From assembly GCF_051020985.1 (NCBI RefSeq), contig NC_135010.1, positions 13,824,001-13,888,000 of the forward strand: DNA of 64,000 nucleotides, in the 5' to 3' direction. Made by a program: the position numbers and the translations under genes. Positions 24,692 to 37,682 of this stretch are shown piece after piece (position 1 is the stretch's first letter; each line of letters opens with the position of its first letter). This DNA is from Nomia melanderi. Taxonomy: Eukaryota > Arthropoda > Insecta > Hymenoptera > Halictidae. The notes under the pieces are model-generated. The model searched no databases. It was given only the letters and a program-made list of their open reading frames with translations, and was not told where the DNA came from.

Positions 24692-27584
24692 GTACGTAAT
24701 CCGTCATCTTCCACAGGATTTATCGAACGACCTTCTACGATCCTTGCCGATCGTTGGGTCAAACTTCTTAAATATTAGCGATCGAATTAGAATTTGAAAT
24801 GGATGAAAAATAGTGCGATGATCATCGGATCTTTCGTATTTTCGTGGCTCCATTTTTATACTATAAAATTTCAAGTTGAATGCTGGAGGAAAATGAATTT
24901 TCCGTATTTTCACGGTTCTATGATTATTATAGTGTAAAATGTCAAGTTGAATGGCAAGGCAACACCGTTAAACCCTCGTACAAGCCTCGGAGCTACCCGA
25001 TCGGCGACGAATCCCGAACAATGATTCACGATCGCGAGCGGGCGGAGGCCGGCCATAGATCTTGCATTCGGCGCTTCTTATTAAGGCAATCGAGTCAAGG
25101 CTGTGGCTCCGAGCCGGTACCAATTATCGCGACTCGTTCCGAAATGGAAATACGGCGAGCACACCTACGACTCTAATCCGAAATGAACAGCTAGTTAAGG
25201 AAAAAGGGAGAACGAACGGCCAGGAATCGTACGCGAATCGCGATAAGATACGGATTTACGACTCTGACACCGTTTCGAACACAGCGGCGACTCGTGAAAA
25301 ACTTTTCGGGGCAGAGGGAATCGTAAAAGTTCATTTTATCGCTTGGAATAAGGTCGAGGAGTACCGTCGAGTTCAACCCTTCGCGTGCGATGATGCTTCG
25401 GAATACACAAAACTCGGCAGATAGCTAAATTATACATCAATCGCGTAGACAATAGAAAAAGAAATTAAATCATTTCAGTATTCGAATCATTCGTTCGACT
25501 TAGTCTTCCAAATACGAAAATCTCGTCTCGAAGTGTCTTAAAAGCTTTGAATATTCGAAATGATCTTGAAAATAAATAGCTTTCACTTGAATACTATAAT
25601 TCACTTGATTACTTCTAAAGAAACTGAAAATGATCTATTGTTACAATTTTTCTATACATTACGTATTAATCGTATTAAATGCTCGATGTGCTCAATATTA
25701 TCAGTAAGAATAATCGTTTACTCTGCTCTCTACATACTAACTATCTTTTAAAATCCATTTCAAATAAGATACCATAGTAATACAGAGTCCGTACTACAAT
25801 GAGTGTCTGAAGAAACCGAAAATAATCTATTGTTAGAATTTTATTCTATTCTATTAAATCCTCGGTAGTTCTAGTGTCAAACGATCGCGAGGCAGAGCGA
25901 ATTAATCAAGGATACCAGTTAATTTCTTCAATCTTCTCGCACTTCCGTTCTTCGATTCCGAGGGAAGCCTGATTTCCCATAAGTCCCAGATCGAAACGAA
26001 ACGTCGCGACACCGCGGCGAAAGAACTTGACCGACTAAACAACGAAAGGTCGAATTTCTCGAAGTAGGAAGTCCTCTCGAGGGCGCCCGCTTCCGCGGAG
26101 AGGCAGACGCGCCGCGAGCGGGCCCGCAACTCGGTCAAGTACGCTCGGTGTCGTCGCGGGTTTCATCTAGCGAAATCCCGCGGAGGAACGCGCGTTCAGC
26201 TGATAATTCCCAAGGAACGTTCGAAACGAGGACCATCGATTCCGCGGGGCGAAGTTCGTGCCTGTGACGGACTGGTTTCGCTTCACGCGACGCGCGTGGG
26301 AGTCCCGTCGAATCTTCGGCTGGATAGAGGCCGGCTGATAGCGACAGGATCGCCGGCGAATCGTCCGTGAAAATGACTCGGTGCCAGCGCGTGTCCGTAT
26401 ACGGATCGAGTACGCGACCTTTCGAACCGCGCGCGTATCGCGGAATCTAACGATGCTCCGCGGCACGTTCGTGTCGATCCTCGATTTCGTTTCCGACCTT
26501 TCGCCGAATGTTCCAGAAAAGATACCAGTCCGATTGCGATCGCGGTTTCGCCGATTAACCGATCGGTCGCGCAGGTTTCGCTGGGAATATCCGAAGTTCT
26601 CCGATAAGACAGACTTTCTTCGGAATTCGCTAATGGAACAATATCATTTTATTTCATATTTCATATTTTATATTTACTGAAGACGATCGACTTTCAGTTT
26701 CTGAGTTTCGTGGCTCTTCGATGTTACAATCCTGACCAACTGATGATTCTAAAAGTTCCAAAAGATTTACCTAAGATTCTCCTGTCTGTTCAGTTCTGTT
26801 TCGAGCTGTTGAATCGACAAGCGACGTAGCTTCCGAGAGTTGACATTCTCGACGCAATTACTCGCGTGTCAATTGGAAGCTTTACGTCACAATCCTCTAA
26901 GGAACTTGCTTAGTCGGAAGTTTATCTGCGTATGAATGGAAGCGTTACATTTAAATACGATAAATCTAAATTCTGGAGATAATCGTTCTTAGTCACCGAT
27001 ACTCGGTAAATCGATGAGTAACGACTTGCACAGGCCAACCTGTGCAATCGTATCTTCCAAAGTAAATTCACTAAATGTAATTCCGCAAAGTTCGGTCTCG
27101 CGAGAGACAGAGGAGAGCGGCGGAGGAAAGGTGAAAGATGTTCTGGCCGAAGACCGGGCCAGGCGCGGTGTAAACGTGACCCACAAATGTATAAATATTC
27201 CGCGGACGCGATCCAGGATGGCGTGTAGTGGTTCAGCTGGCCGAGGCTCGAAGGCTGGAAGTTATCAGCGAAGTAGAAGACACGGTGCGCGTGCTCGCGA
27301 CGTGCACGCCGACTCCAGCCAGCGGGTCTGGGCATCGGGTGCTTCAGTGGCTCTCAAGACTCCGGGCCAATCGCACGATTCGCCGATTTCGCGTTCCGCC
27401 TCTGTGTTTTCGTCGTGACCGTAGATCCGCCAGGTGTCTTCTCTCGTCTCGACTCGGTTTCGTCTCTCAACGCGACGCGGCGAGCATCGTCCGACGATTG
27501 CACCGATCGCTTCGTTCTCGTCGATCGCGAAGGGAGCGTTAATCGAAGAATGCGAGATTCTCGATTTTCGAATAAGAGAGAAGC

Positions 27585-27590
27585 TATATA
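27585..27590 (+). promoter_or_regulatory. TATA-like box before the 27.7-kb alternative exon
   Basis: GCTATATAGAG lies about 155 bp before the ATG at 27745 and could drive an internal promoter. The evidence is position and sequence only. Confidence 0.3.
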
Positions 27591-27744
27591 GAGTTGGTCT
27601 CTGGAACTACGAGTTTGCCCGCGAGTTAGCTTTCCGTTCGAAACCGAGCCGAGAGTGAAGAGTCCCGAGTTTTCGTAGCTTCCCGCGGTTCAAGTGCGTG
27701 ATCTATCGCGGAGAATCGAAGGACTTGATCGGTATACGAGAAGA

Positions 27745-27949
27745 ATGGCTACCGATACGCTGAGCGAGAGGCTGTCCAGCAAGCTTCACCTGCAGACGAA
27801 GACGGTGGGCGAGGAGAGGATAAAGAGGGCGAAGGAGAAGGACGAGGATGTCGCGATCATCAGCATGTTCCCTATGGATGGTGACCCCAAGTTCCGTTGC
27901 TGCCTCGGCAGGGACTGTCTCTTGGGAGACCCGAAAAAAGCGGAGCCAG
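27745..27949 (+). CDS. Lmpt: alternative first exon of limpet (shortest isoform)
   Basis: The ATG frame begins MATDTLSERLSSKLHLQTKT, is rich in Lys and Glu, and ends PKKAEPG at donor GCCAG|GTGAAC in phase 1. That matches the exon at 34774 and gives a predicted 239-residue protein. This isoform lacks PET, LIM 1, LIM 2 and LIM 3, and starts inside LIM 4. It would have half of LIM 4 plus complete LIM 5 and LIM 6. The exon supplies Cys residues in CCLGRDC about 13 residues before the junction, which might partly replace the missing CxxC, although the spacing differs from a normal LIM finger. The frame is open upstream of the ATG as far as a GTG at 27694. Confidence 0.65.
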
Positions 27950-28702
27950 GTGAACATTTTCGGGAATCGGTTTCTTTGGGGTTCGGAAGGTTTCGTTGAG
28001 CTGATGATAAAGATATTCGGGTTGTTAGTTATTAGGGTAATCGTTGTTGGAAGGGAATTCTAGAGTCTTGCGCTGGAAAGACGTGCCACGCACGTCGATA
28101 TTTTCTTGCAAAATCGCTTACGTCTTGTCACGTCGACAGTCTTGTTACTAGATTCTTCCCAAATGTATCACTCTGCATAAAATTGTTAGTAAAAATTAGC
28201 GCAAGACATTGCTAAACCTCTGAATGAATCTCCAGCGCAAGTTAACCGTTTGACTGCCACGAGTCTCTCCAAAAATTCGAGAAGTACCAAGCTTATTCTC
28301 TTCGAGCTCTTTCCTTTCAGCTCAGAAACCAAGTGGCTTTCGTATTTTCATATAAAAAGCTTCTAAATAGCGCCATCGTTACGCTTTCTCATTCTTAAGT
28401 AGGCGATGACAGAAATCAAGATGTGAACGATTGATTCTACGAACGTCGACGAACAGCGATCGCGTTGTTTGCCAGTCGAACGGTTAAACTATTCGAAACA
28501 TCGCCGATTAGTCGAAGACACTTTCCGGCGCGCATTCTGGGCCGTTTCCGCAGGACATTGCGAAACCTAGGCTGCTCGCGGGGGCGGCGGATAAGGTCCC
28601 GTTCTCAAAGTTTCCCTAAGGTCGACGTCGGCACGCCGATCGTGGGTCGACGCCGCGCAACCGGCTGCCGATAAACTAGTCGATCAAAGCCGGCGAAGCG
28701 AA

Positions 28703-28768
28703 AGAAAGAGAGAGAAAGAGAGAGAGAGAGAGCGTGTTTGAGAAACGGAGAGAGCGAGAAAGAGAAAG
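28703..28768. repeat. GA-rich simple repeat
   Basis: The tract is made of GAGA and GAAA units with few interruptions. No gene overlaps it. Confidence 0.75.
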
Positions 28769-28998
28769 GTCCATATAGATAGAAGGAAGGAACCCGAATG
28801 GGACCACGACCTTATCTGGAAACACGAGCACGGCCGCGCGCTCGATTGTCCTCGGTGCACCTGGCTAACGAACTGGTTAATTATCCGGTGATTGGAAAAT
28901 TAGGAGACGATCAGCTGGCTCCATGTCACGGTAGATCGTTCAGGTTACAGAAAAGAGGAATCGAGTTTCAACTCGGAGAACGCTTGTCTTGCTTGTAA

Positions 28999-29191
28999 TT
29001 AACCCTTCGCTGACGAAGATTATCGAAAGCAAAACCTGCTAAATGAAACATTCAACGTAAGTCATGGAGAATAATGAAACCGTGTACATTTCTTACTGCC
29101 CGAACGGTTGAGTCGTTTCTTCGCCGCTTGGTATTCCAAACATGGAAGTTTGATCTCGGCAAAACGCCGACGTTCGCTCGCGAAGGGTTAA
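28999..29191. mobile_element. TTAA-flanked MITE (193 bp)
   Basis: It begins TTAACCCTTCGC and ends GCGAAGGGTTAA, a perfect inverted terminal repeat with TTAA at both ends. TTAA target duplications and CCCTTTG-like termini point to non-autonomous piggyBac-type elements; this is inference from the ends alone. No transposase frame is present. Confidence 0.7.
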
Positions 29192-31398
29192 AAACGTCGG
29201 TTCGGAGAAGGAAAACTGCGACTAACATCCTGGAATTCTTGTGCGACAGGAGATAACGATCTACGGGGCGCGGAAGACAACCGAACCAACCAGTTTCTAT
29301 GATAATCCCGCGAGCGGTTTATGATGAACGATTCCGCGCGCTAATAAAGGCGACGCTCGCTCGCTCGCTCGCTTCCGGCTGCTCCCGCGTCGACGCAACA
29401 GATGGACGGGGACGAGTTTGTTTTCCCAGAACGATCCGAGCGTCGCGCGGAAGCGGTTTCCCGGCGATTTCGTCGCGACTCGCGATTGAAATCTCTTCGA
29501 AACCGACGCCCGGCCGTGTCGAGCGACCGGCTCGCGCTCGATGTTTGTCGCCGACCGTTGCGAAACAGCCTGGAATTCGCTGCGGTACGGTTCAATAATG
29601 ATGTCACGCGCCGTTCATTCGAACGAACGCGTGCCGCGCGACGGAAAGAATTTCGCCTGAAATTCGCCCGAGAAACTCGCCTCCCGAGACGATCTTTCTC
29701 GCGGACGATCGGGGAATCGAGCGAGAAACCCCTATTAATACCAGTGATGTCATGCGCGCCGCGATCGGTCCATCGGCGTTTGCTTCGATCCGTTATCCCC
29801 GAGCAATCTGTATCGGCCAGGAATGCTCGGCGCGTTGCAGACCGAGTTTAAAGTCGATCGGTTAGTCGTTCGCGTTGAAAGGAACAGGGAACGTTAATCT
29901 ACCGTGTGATTAATGGTAGAACTACCGAGAATTCCGTACGGTTGCCGTGTAATCTCTGCAAGAATTATAGGAATAGATTATTCCCAGCTTCTTTCCATTC
30001 ATTTTCACGATCGTCTCGAACGTTCGGCGCTTCGAACGTATCAATAATCGCGAGACAAACAGATCGAAACCGGTCATTCTCACTGGAACGATAGTTCTAG
30101 TGTTAACAGGAAAAACGTCCAATACGCTTCGCGTTAAGACGCGCAGTAGGCGCGACGAAGCGATCAGCGGAGTTTTACGTAACATTCGAGCGACTTCGCG
30201 CGATGCGTGACGATTTAAGAAGGGGCTGGGCGTTGTTGGAACGATCTATATTCTCCCGTTGCGCAATTATCGGCTGCCCCTCGCGGGAAAACTCGAACTG
30301 CAGTTCCTCCTGCACCCTTTCGCCGTTAACGATCGACGACGCATCGCTGCGCTCGTTTCGCAGCTCGTTAAGATCTGTTTACACTAACCGAGAATCCCGG
30401 TTTCCGTGAGATCGGCGCCGGTCGAACGATCCGGGGCGTCGTAAACTTCGAAACGATCGTCGATCCCGCTTCCAGCCGATCTTTGACCCCCTCTCGTTAC
30501 GTGCTTCGCGTTTCGCCGTTTTTCCTCGAGTTCTCGCGTTGTTGTCGGGAAACTGAACGTTTCCCAGAAAGAATATGCGCTGCGACGCGACCGGAAGCCT
30601 TCTCGTTTTCTGGACAAAACTTAACCCTTTGCAAGATTCCATTGAAAGTTTTTCAGACACGGAATTAATTCATAAAAAACTTGTATATTTCCAATGAAAG
30701 TCATTTTGTACAATTTAGCAATATATTGATAACTTTCGATTTTCCTTACGCGAATAGCGAAATTCGAGAGTTTCGTCCATGATCACCGTTCTCCGCCGCC
30801 CGAGAAGCAGAAGAAAATCGGTTTCGGTCGCGAGCGAGGTTAACGGGCGAAGACGAAGGTCCCCTGATAAATCGATCCCGCGGCGATCGGATCGGCGGCT
30901 CGTCGCGCGTTAAGGCGACGCGTAATGCGGGATTACCACATCGGCCGGCCTTGGGCCATCCGAGTTTATACATATACGGAGCTATTGCTTGGACGCAGTG
31001 ACGTCACTGGCCTCCTCCTGACTCACGGTGGACCACGAGGAATCGAGCACGAAAACCGCCGCGATCGCTCCTTTCCTCGGGGGCCATTGGAATCTAGGCT
31101 ATCCCGTCTCCTGTCTCGCGATCCGCGCCGCGAGTAACCACCTACCACTCGCTCGCGAGGCTTTCAGCCGCTTATCTGTCTCCTGAACGATAGATTCACG
31201 CATCCCAGCAATTCGATACCGATTTTTCGGAGGAGACATCTTTTGCGAAACGTGGCGAAGACGTTACGAAGCAGCGAAAACGAATTAATATCAAAATAAA
31301 TAGAAGTCAGCAAAAGCTTGAATGTTACTTAACCACTCGAGAATATTTTTCTCAACAGATGTTCATTATTTTCTGATAAGATATCAATGATACTTTTC

Positions 31399-31484
31399 AG
31401 AACTGACATAATATAATATATAATATAATATAATATTAAGTATTATATTATTATATATTATATTATACTTATATCAAATTGTAT
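31399..31484. repeat. AT-rich near-palindromic tract
   Basis: TAATATAATA-type repeats are followed by their approximate inverse. The tract is low-complexity and has no other visible role. Confidence 0.7.
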
Positions 31485-32319
31485 AGTACTGTATGAAATC
31501 AAATGGTGACTGAGAGCCACCTCTCGAGTGCAAAGGATCAATCATTCAAGATTCTGCTGCCTTTCCCAACATTTTCATGTTATTTCCCTATTTTTCTTGT
31601 TTCTCTCGTGTACCACTATTCTCCGACAAACGTCTCACAACAAATATTTCCTTACAAGCATTCCATAACGTACCATAAATGGTACACAGGACGTGTTAAC
31701 CAGCGAAAACGAGTTAACCCGTCGCCTCACGGCTGTAACTCTTCCCCATCGGAAAGCGGGGAAGAAACGGAACACTGGTATCGATTTCGTTTTTTAATCG
31801 CGTTCAATCGTAACGGCGAGAATTAAAGGAAAGTTACGCGGCCGACAGGTTCGACAGGTTCCCGAGATTCCTGACTCACTGCTCGTATCAGGGTTCACAG
31901 AATTTCCACCATTGTTTCCATGTAACCTCAACGACGAGGTCACGGGACAGAGATAAAGCACGAAGGATCCCTGTATCGACCATCTGTCGCCGTAATAATC
32001 GATACGACGCAATCGATGCTTTATCACGGACGTTGATAAACGAGCCGCGAAACCCGTCGCCTTAATTCCTGAGTAAACGTTCACTTGTTAGCTGACTGAT
32101 GACTTCTCACGCGGATAAAACGGAAAGCCATCAACAGTTTCCAGTGTTACGTACATCGAATATCGAATTCTCGAAGTTTCACCTCTAGTTTCATCAACGT
32201 CTCGCCTATAGCCTCTGAAATTGGCTTTCAACCGCAGGAAAGCTGTCTGACACGTTCAGTGCCATCGGAAATTTCGAAAGATACGATTTCTTATGAGTGT
32301 ACCGATTTTTTCCATGAAA

Positions 32320-32503
32320 TAACCCTTTGCGAACGAATGTCGACATTTCGACGAGATGAAATTTTCATATTTGGAAGTCTAAGTCGTAAACGAATGATTT
32401 AATTAGTGGAATCGCGAGAGATTACGTTCCCATTTTTCTATTCAAGTAATTGTTATATAATTTAGCTTAGCACGGAACTTAAGAAATTCAGTTAACGGGT
32501 TAA
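32320..32503. mobile_element. TTAA-type MITE, older copy (184 bp)
   Basis: It starts TAACCCTTTGCGAACGAATG and ends ACGGGTTAA. The interior matches the element at 62619-62802 (for example the shared GATTTAATTAGT and TATATAATTTAGCTT stretches). Ends and interior have decayed, so this looks like an older copy of the same family. Confidence 0.65.
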
Positions 32504-34773
32504 ATGTCGATGGGCGTCGGTGGAAGGTGTTCACGGCCGTGACTCACGGGACGTTTTTCACGGCGATTATTTCGTTCCGGCTGTTTGGGCATCGTTAGAT
32601 CACCTTTCGGAATAGCGGGTCGTTATTAATTCGACTCGCCCTTGACCACGCGCAACGGCCGCAGAGAAAGAGGAGAGGGAGGCGAGTTAATGAGCGAGAG
32701 AAATGATTGTACGCCCACCAGCGACGATTCTCCGCTGGCTGCTTAATGTCATCGCTGAAAAAGTCGCGATAGCCGGACGTTTCTCAATCGAACTTCGATT
32801 TCAAGGATCAACGGACGGCTCAACTGCGACGACAAAACGGTGTTTCCGTTTCGATCCTTTATTCTTTTAACAAGCTCGACGCTAGACTCGCGGAACTCGT
32901 CGATTTCAAGGACGCTAAATTTCTTAAACATTATTTAGTAGCAGTTTCGGTTGATCTTCATTTATGCAATTATGAGTACGTGTTATATACTCTTTCGAAT
33001 CTATCATTTCCGCGATCTATGGAAAAGAGCACATAGCTTTCTAGTCGATGGAACAAATTTTTAACAGAATTTAACAATCGTACATATTACTCGATTCCTT
33101 TGAATCCAAAAATATTATTCTTCTATTATTTATTATACTTCAGAGTAAACATAGACATAGAATATGCTTAGGATTTTTTTCTTTTTCCAATAAATTATTG
33201 ATAAAGTAGTTGTTTCATGGTTATGGAGTCATCAAGGTCACTTACCAACAGGTCCAAGCTAGATGCAATAAAATCATTCCATTGGACGCAGCAAGTAAAA
33301 GTGCAATCTGTTAACGGTTAACGCAACGTTTACAGAGGACGGTTAACAGAGCCAGTTACGTCGCGACGATGAACGCGACTACCATATTGCTCCATGATTA
33401 ATCTCCGTTTCCATATAGAAACCGAGCGTTATGGATAACGATCGAAAACCGGAGATCGCGTGGGAGTAAACGATCCCCCGCGTTCACCGGCCAATTATAG
33501 GTGGGCCAGTAACGGGCACCGCTTGTTCCTCGGTAATTCCGTTGATCCGTGATCGTGATCGATCGAGGAGAGCCGAGGACCGTCGAGTTTCCCTTCCTTC
33601 CTTCGATCGTGAAGCATCCTTCGTCTCAGCGTGACAAGATCATTTTCATCAACTTCTCTGTCGATGCCACTTTCCATTTGTTTCTCGCGACACTTTGACC
33701 TTCAACGATGTGCTCGATTCCTTGTATGTAGCAAAAATCGTTTTACTTTTATCACTGTTATCGTAATAATAGCAATTAACGTTAAGTATCGTGCTAGCTC
33801 ACTTCTATGAATCACTTTCTCGTTACCCATGTTACTATATTTCTTGGTAAGCTTAAAATACTTCCGGCTCGTTAAAGATTAACAAATAATATTCTGTCTA
33901 GTTATTAAAGGATTCGTTCCTTCGTTTGTCCTAAATCAGGAAGCTCTTTTATAGAATCTACTGTACAATCATTTCAAAACTCGAATCGTGAATTTCCTCG
34001 AAAACCGCATTGCGGGCGACACGCGCCTCTTCCGGTTCCGCGGGACTGTTCGCACCTGTCCGCGAAAACTTTGTACGCCGGTTCGACGAGAGTCTCTCCA
34101 CGCGCCATTTTCTTCTGAATAGACACGTTGATCCTCGGTAAGAGCACAGCCGATTGGAAACGCGAGACTGTTCCTGGTCGAAGTGGTTTTCCACGAAATT
34201 CGCCGGAAAATTCATCCCCTGGATATTGCCGGCGCGAGGCGGATGTGCGAGCGTACACGCGAGCTTAGCGCAGCTTGTCAGGCGCCTCACGCGATCGTCT
34301 AGACTTCGGACGCAGCGATGCTACCCCTTGCTGCTGCAGACCGCCCTCGTAGAATTGAATTGTCTAGACTCGGTTAAAATATTCCGCCCGTCCGTTGCGT
34401 CCCTGTTATTTCCTGCGACCGAGAAAGAAATGGAACTGCCTCGCGTTCGGTGGAAATAGGAGAAGGATAGTTATTTACGGGGATCGTACGCTGGGATTAA
34501 GATCTTTACGGCGTTCGAAATATATTAGGGAGTTAGGGGTTGTTCAAGGTTTCGAGGGAAAAGACGCGTTTCTTGCCTTACAATATTCTGTTAAAGGCGA
34601 AGGTTTCTAATATGGTTTAACCCTTAGCACTCCAGATGATTTTGTAATCTATCAGTAACTAATTTTTATAGTAACTAGGGAAAATTAGAAATGCTATAAC
34701 GTTTCTTCGAGCAACTCGAAAGTGTTGAAGAAGAAATTGTAGATCGAGTGTTGAACGGTTGCTCGTGTTCCAG

Positions 34774-34943
34774 GTACTAAGAAGATGGAGTACAAGACCA
34801 GACAGTGGCACGAGAAGTGCTTCTGCTGCGTGGTGTGCAAGAATCCGATCGGAACGAAGAGCTTCATCCCTCGCGAGCAGGAGATCTACTGCGCTGGATG
34901 CTACGAGGATAAGTTTGCCACGCGGTGTGTCAAGTGTAACAAG
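34774..34943 (+). CDS. Lmpt: limpet exon 7, remainder of LIM 4 and start of LIM 5
   Basis: Acceptor GTTCCAG|GTA in phase 1 and donor AACAAG|GTATTT in phase 0. It encodes TKKMEYKTRQWHEKCFCCVV, then C-KNPIG and YCAGC, completing LIM 4. It ends CVKCNK, the first ligand pair of LIM 5. It accepts either the LIM 3 exon or the alternative first exon at 27745, which both end with a single G. Confidence 0.94.
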
Positions 34944-35021
34944 GTATTTCCCTCTCGCTCTATCAAACCTACCGATCGTCACCTCTCGAGCGCAAACGGT
35001 TAACAATCGTATTCCTTGTAG

Positions 35022-35208
35022 ATCATCACTAGCGGCGGCGTGACGTACAAGAACGAGCCGTGGCACAGAGACTGCTTCACCTGCAGCAACTGCAACAATT
35101 CCCTGGCTGGCCAGCGATTCACCTCTCGCGACGACAAGCCGTACTGCGCCGACTGCTTCGGCGAGCTGTTCGCCAAGAGATGCACCGCCTGCTCGAAACC
35201 GATCACTG
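35022..35208 (+). CDS. Lmpt: limpet exon 8, remainder of LIM 5 and start of LIM 6
   Basis: Acceptor CCTTGTAG|ATC in phase 0 and donor ATCACTG|GTGAGT in phase 1. It encodes IITSGGVTYKNEPWHRDCFT, then CSNCNNSLAG and YCADC, completing LIM 5. It begins LIM 6 with CTACSKPITG. The 78-bp intron before it is short and typical of insects. Confidence 0.95.
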
Positions 35209-35314
35209 GTGAGTAAACTACCATCAGTAATCTACGATCTCATCGTTCATCGTGGAACATGACAAAAAAAAAAGAAAGAGCTGTTATAAAGACTCTCGTT
35301 TGATCGTTCCTCAG

Positions 35315-35472
35315 GCATCGGTGGCACTCGTTTCATCTCCTTCGAGGACAGGCATTGGCACAACGACTGCTTCATCTGCGCGGGCTGCAAAACCTCGCTG
35401 GTCGGACGTGGTTTCATCACCGACAACGAGGACATCATCTGCCCCGAGTGCGCCAAGATGAAGCTGATGTAA
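35315..35472 (+). CDS. Lmpt: limpet exon 9, remainder of LIM 6 and stop codon
   Basis: Acceptor GTTCCTCAG|GCA in phase 1. It encodes IGGTRFISFEDRHWHNDCFI, then CAGCKTSLVGRGF and CPEC, the closing ligands of LIM 6. The protein ends AKMKLM at TAA 35470-35472, immediately after the last LIM domain, as in FHL proteins. All known and alternative isoforms should share this exon. Confidence 0.95.
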
Positions 35473-37345
35473 GGGGAAGAGAAGCGGGAGCTACAAGAAC
35501 GACCGAGAAGGGCAGACAGAGCGAGGACCGATCGAGATCTGTCTGGTCCTCGCGTGAAACGCGAACCGAATCAGCAACCCTCGCCCCACGATCATCCCCC
35601 GGCTACCCTGGACCGAGAACCACGCTCCTGTCTCTGCAACGAGACGAAGAAACCACGATCGAATACGAACCTCGAAGTCCCTTCGTTTGAATTGTTCAGC
35701 GTTCTCGAGGCCGGGGAGCAACGACGATGGAAATTACCGTGTTTCCCACCCTCTAACCCTCGATTATGTTTTCAAGAAGTATATACGTGTTATATATATG
35801 TCATATATATATAATACAGGCGTCTCTGTAAAAGCCACAGCCGGGAAACGCGGTAGTTTCCATCGAAACCGAACCCTCTAGGACGATCCACCCGTGTCGA
35901 TTCGTCCCGCCGAGTTCTCGCGCTGGTTCCCTCTGAGTCGAGTCGGAGAACGGGCACGGGAGCAACCTCCTAGCTTTCTTGATAGCTCTAGAGAGACCGT
36001 AGTCGTTCGCGGCCCTCGTTTTCTCTCGATCGACGAACGATCAACGCGACGCGAAGCGGAGAAACGGGGACCGCGGCTGGAAAGATTATCCGAGAATCAA
36101 ACCGTCTTTAATAAGTAAATATCACTGTCGTCGAGTTGTTGCGCTGTGTTTAATTAGAGGAAGAACGGAGCTACCGTATTTGTCGTAATTGTTAACTATT
36201 AACGTTATTGTTTCCCCCATTCTCTCTTTTCTTTTCTCTGATTTCCTTTCGCTTTGTACAATGGTAGGGGAAGCGAGAGAGGCCGAGAACACGCGCACGG
36301 CGTGGGAACGGTCGCGAAAAGCCGACGCGAGGGAAGCGAACGATGAGTCCTATATATTCTTATGGAAAATGAAACTAAATTTGATATACGTATGATAATA
36401 ATGTTATTTTTATTTAACTTAAACTCACACGCGCGCCCGGGGCCGCGAGCGCACCGCGCGCGGATAGATACATGTATACACTGTTTCGCATATTATTACC
36501 ACGGATGCGCGCGTCGTTCGCGCGACGCGACATCCCGCGTCATTCTCTCGGCGATGATGTACTCGCACGACTCGCGCCGCGAGCGTGCAGACTTAATAAA
36601 CGATTAACTGGGAGTGAGGACTCGTGTGGACAGTTTCTGCGATTCTATTACCCGTTCTCGCGTCGCCGAGCTTTCCGTGAAAGCTTTCCGTGATTCCTTC
36701 GAACCGATCGCGTTCGAGGGGCCAGGCTATTTTTCCGAACTCGAACATCCGGCGGACCAGGGAAATCCAAAGACGCGTACGCTTCATTCGAATCCTGTCG
36801 GGAGAGGAATCGCGACTCTGCACACGAATCCGACGTTGACGTTTCGAACAGCGGTAGAGAACAGAGGCGAGGAGGATCCCACGCACCCGCACACGCATAC
36901 CGAACGCGTGTGTGCACACGCACACGCGGAAACACTATTTGTGGCCTTATCCGCACGAGTACACAGGGAATAACCGGTGTCCTCGCGACGCGACGACCGT
37001 TGCGCTCTCGGTACTCGATAGAGATTTTATTATTATATTGTCGACGCGGAACGGAACGATGGCGCGCGGGAATTAGAGCAAACCCCACGATGTGTCGAGA
37101 GAGAGAGAGAGGGAGAGAGAGGAATAGAGAGCGAAAACCGCAATCGTTCGACGCGAACAATAAAACTACCGTGATCACTGATGACCAATAAATTACACGT
37201 GCTATATTATGTATGTTCTTACCGATCACTCACATACTAATCGCCTTAATTAGTAAACGATAAAGAGCAGAGATTATTCTATATTCAGCGTATCGTATAC
37301 ACTGTTATTCTGTAAAATTGATAAATAAATAAATGTAATTATTTA
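35473..37345 (+). other. Lmpt: probable limpet 3' UTR
   Basis: No coding frame with support follows the stop codon. AATAAA signals lie at 36595, at about 37157 and 37188, and in an ATAAATAAATAAATG cluster at about 37324. Composition turns AT-rich at about 37.2 kb. The cleavage site used is unknown; the last cluster sets the longest likely UTR at about 1.9 kb. Confidence 0.5.
37324..37329 (+). terminator. candidate polyadenylation signal AATAAA
   Basis: This lies in an overlapping ATAAATAAATAAATG cluster and is the most distal of several AATAAA hexamers after the limpet stop codon. An earlier one at 36595 is an equally valid alternative site. Confidence 0.4.
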
Positions 37346-37682
37346 TGCAGTCGTCTCATTGCTACGTGAACCTACTTCATATGAGATCTTACTTTTATTT
37401 ACAATTTACTCGGTTTTACGCGGCGACGCAATCGTCTGTCTTCTCTGCTTCCAAGACATATTTCAAACTTTGACAGAACCAAAACTAATATTTCTCTTTA
37501 TTAAGATATTCAAATTCGGCATCCATTCATAAACCGAGGAAATTCAATATTTTATAATATATTCATATAATACAGAAAGGATTCATGAAAAACTGAAAGT
37601 CTATGGCTTGGGAAAGCTATGTATCTATATACGAATAATTAACGTAACGATGGTTGCATCAATCAGGGGCACAATACCCGCA
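37346..37682. other. AT-rich intergenic spacer
   Basis: I see no gene, repeat or motif here beyond general AT-richness. Confidence 0.5.

Larger units (their letters stand above)
24692..34773 (+). other. Lmpt: long limpet intron (10.1 kb) with one alternative first exon
   Basis: Donor GTACGT and acceptor GTTCCAG in phase 1. The intron is AT-rich in parts (25.4-25.9, 31.3-31.5 and 32.9-33.2 kb). It holds an alternative first exon (27745-27949), two TTAA MITEs and a GA-rich stretch at 28.7 kb. It also has a roughly 65-bp imperfect direct duplication at about 24.83-24.95 kb and an AT-rich near-palindromic tract at 31.40-31.48 kb. No other coding exon was found. Confidence 0.65.
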
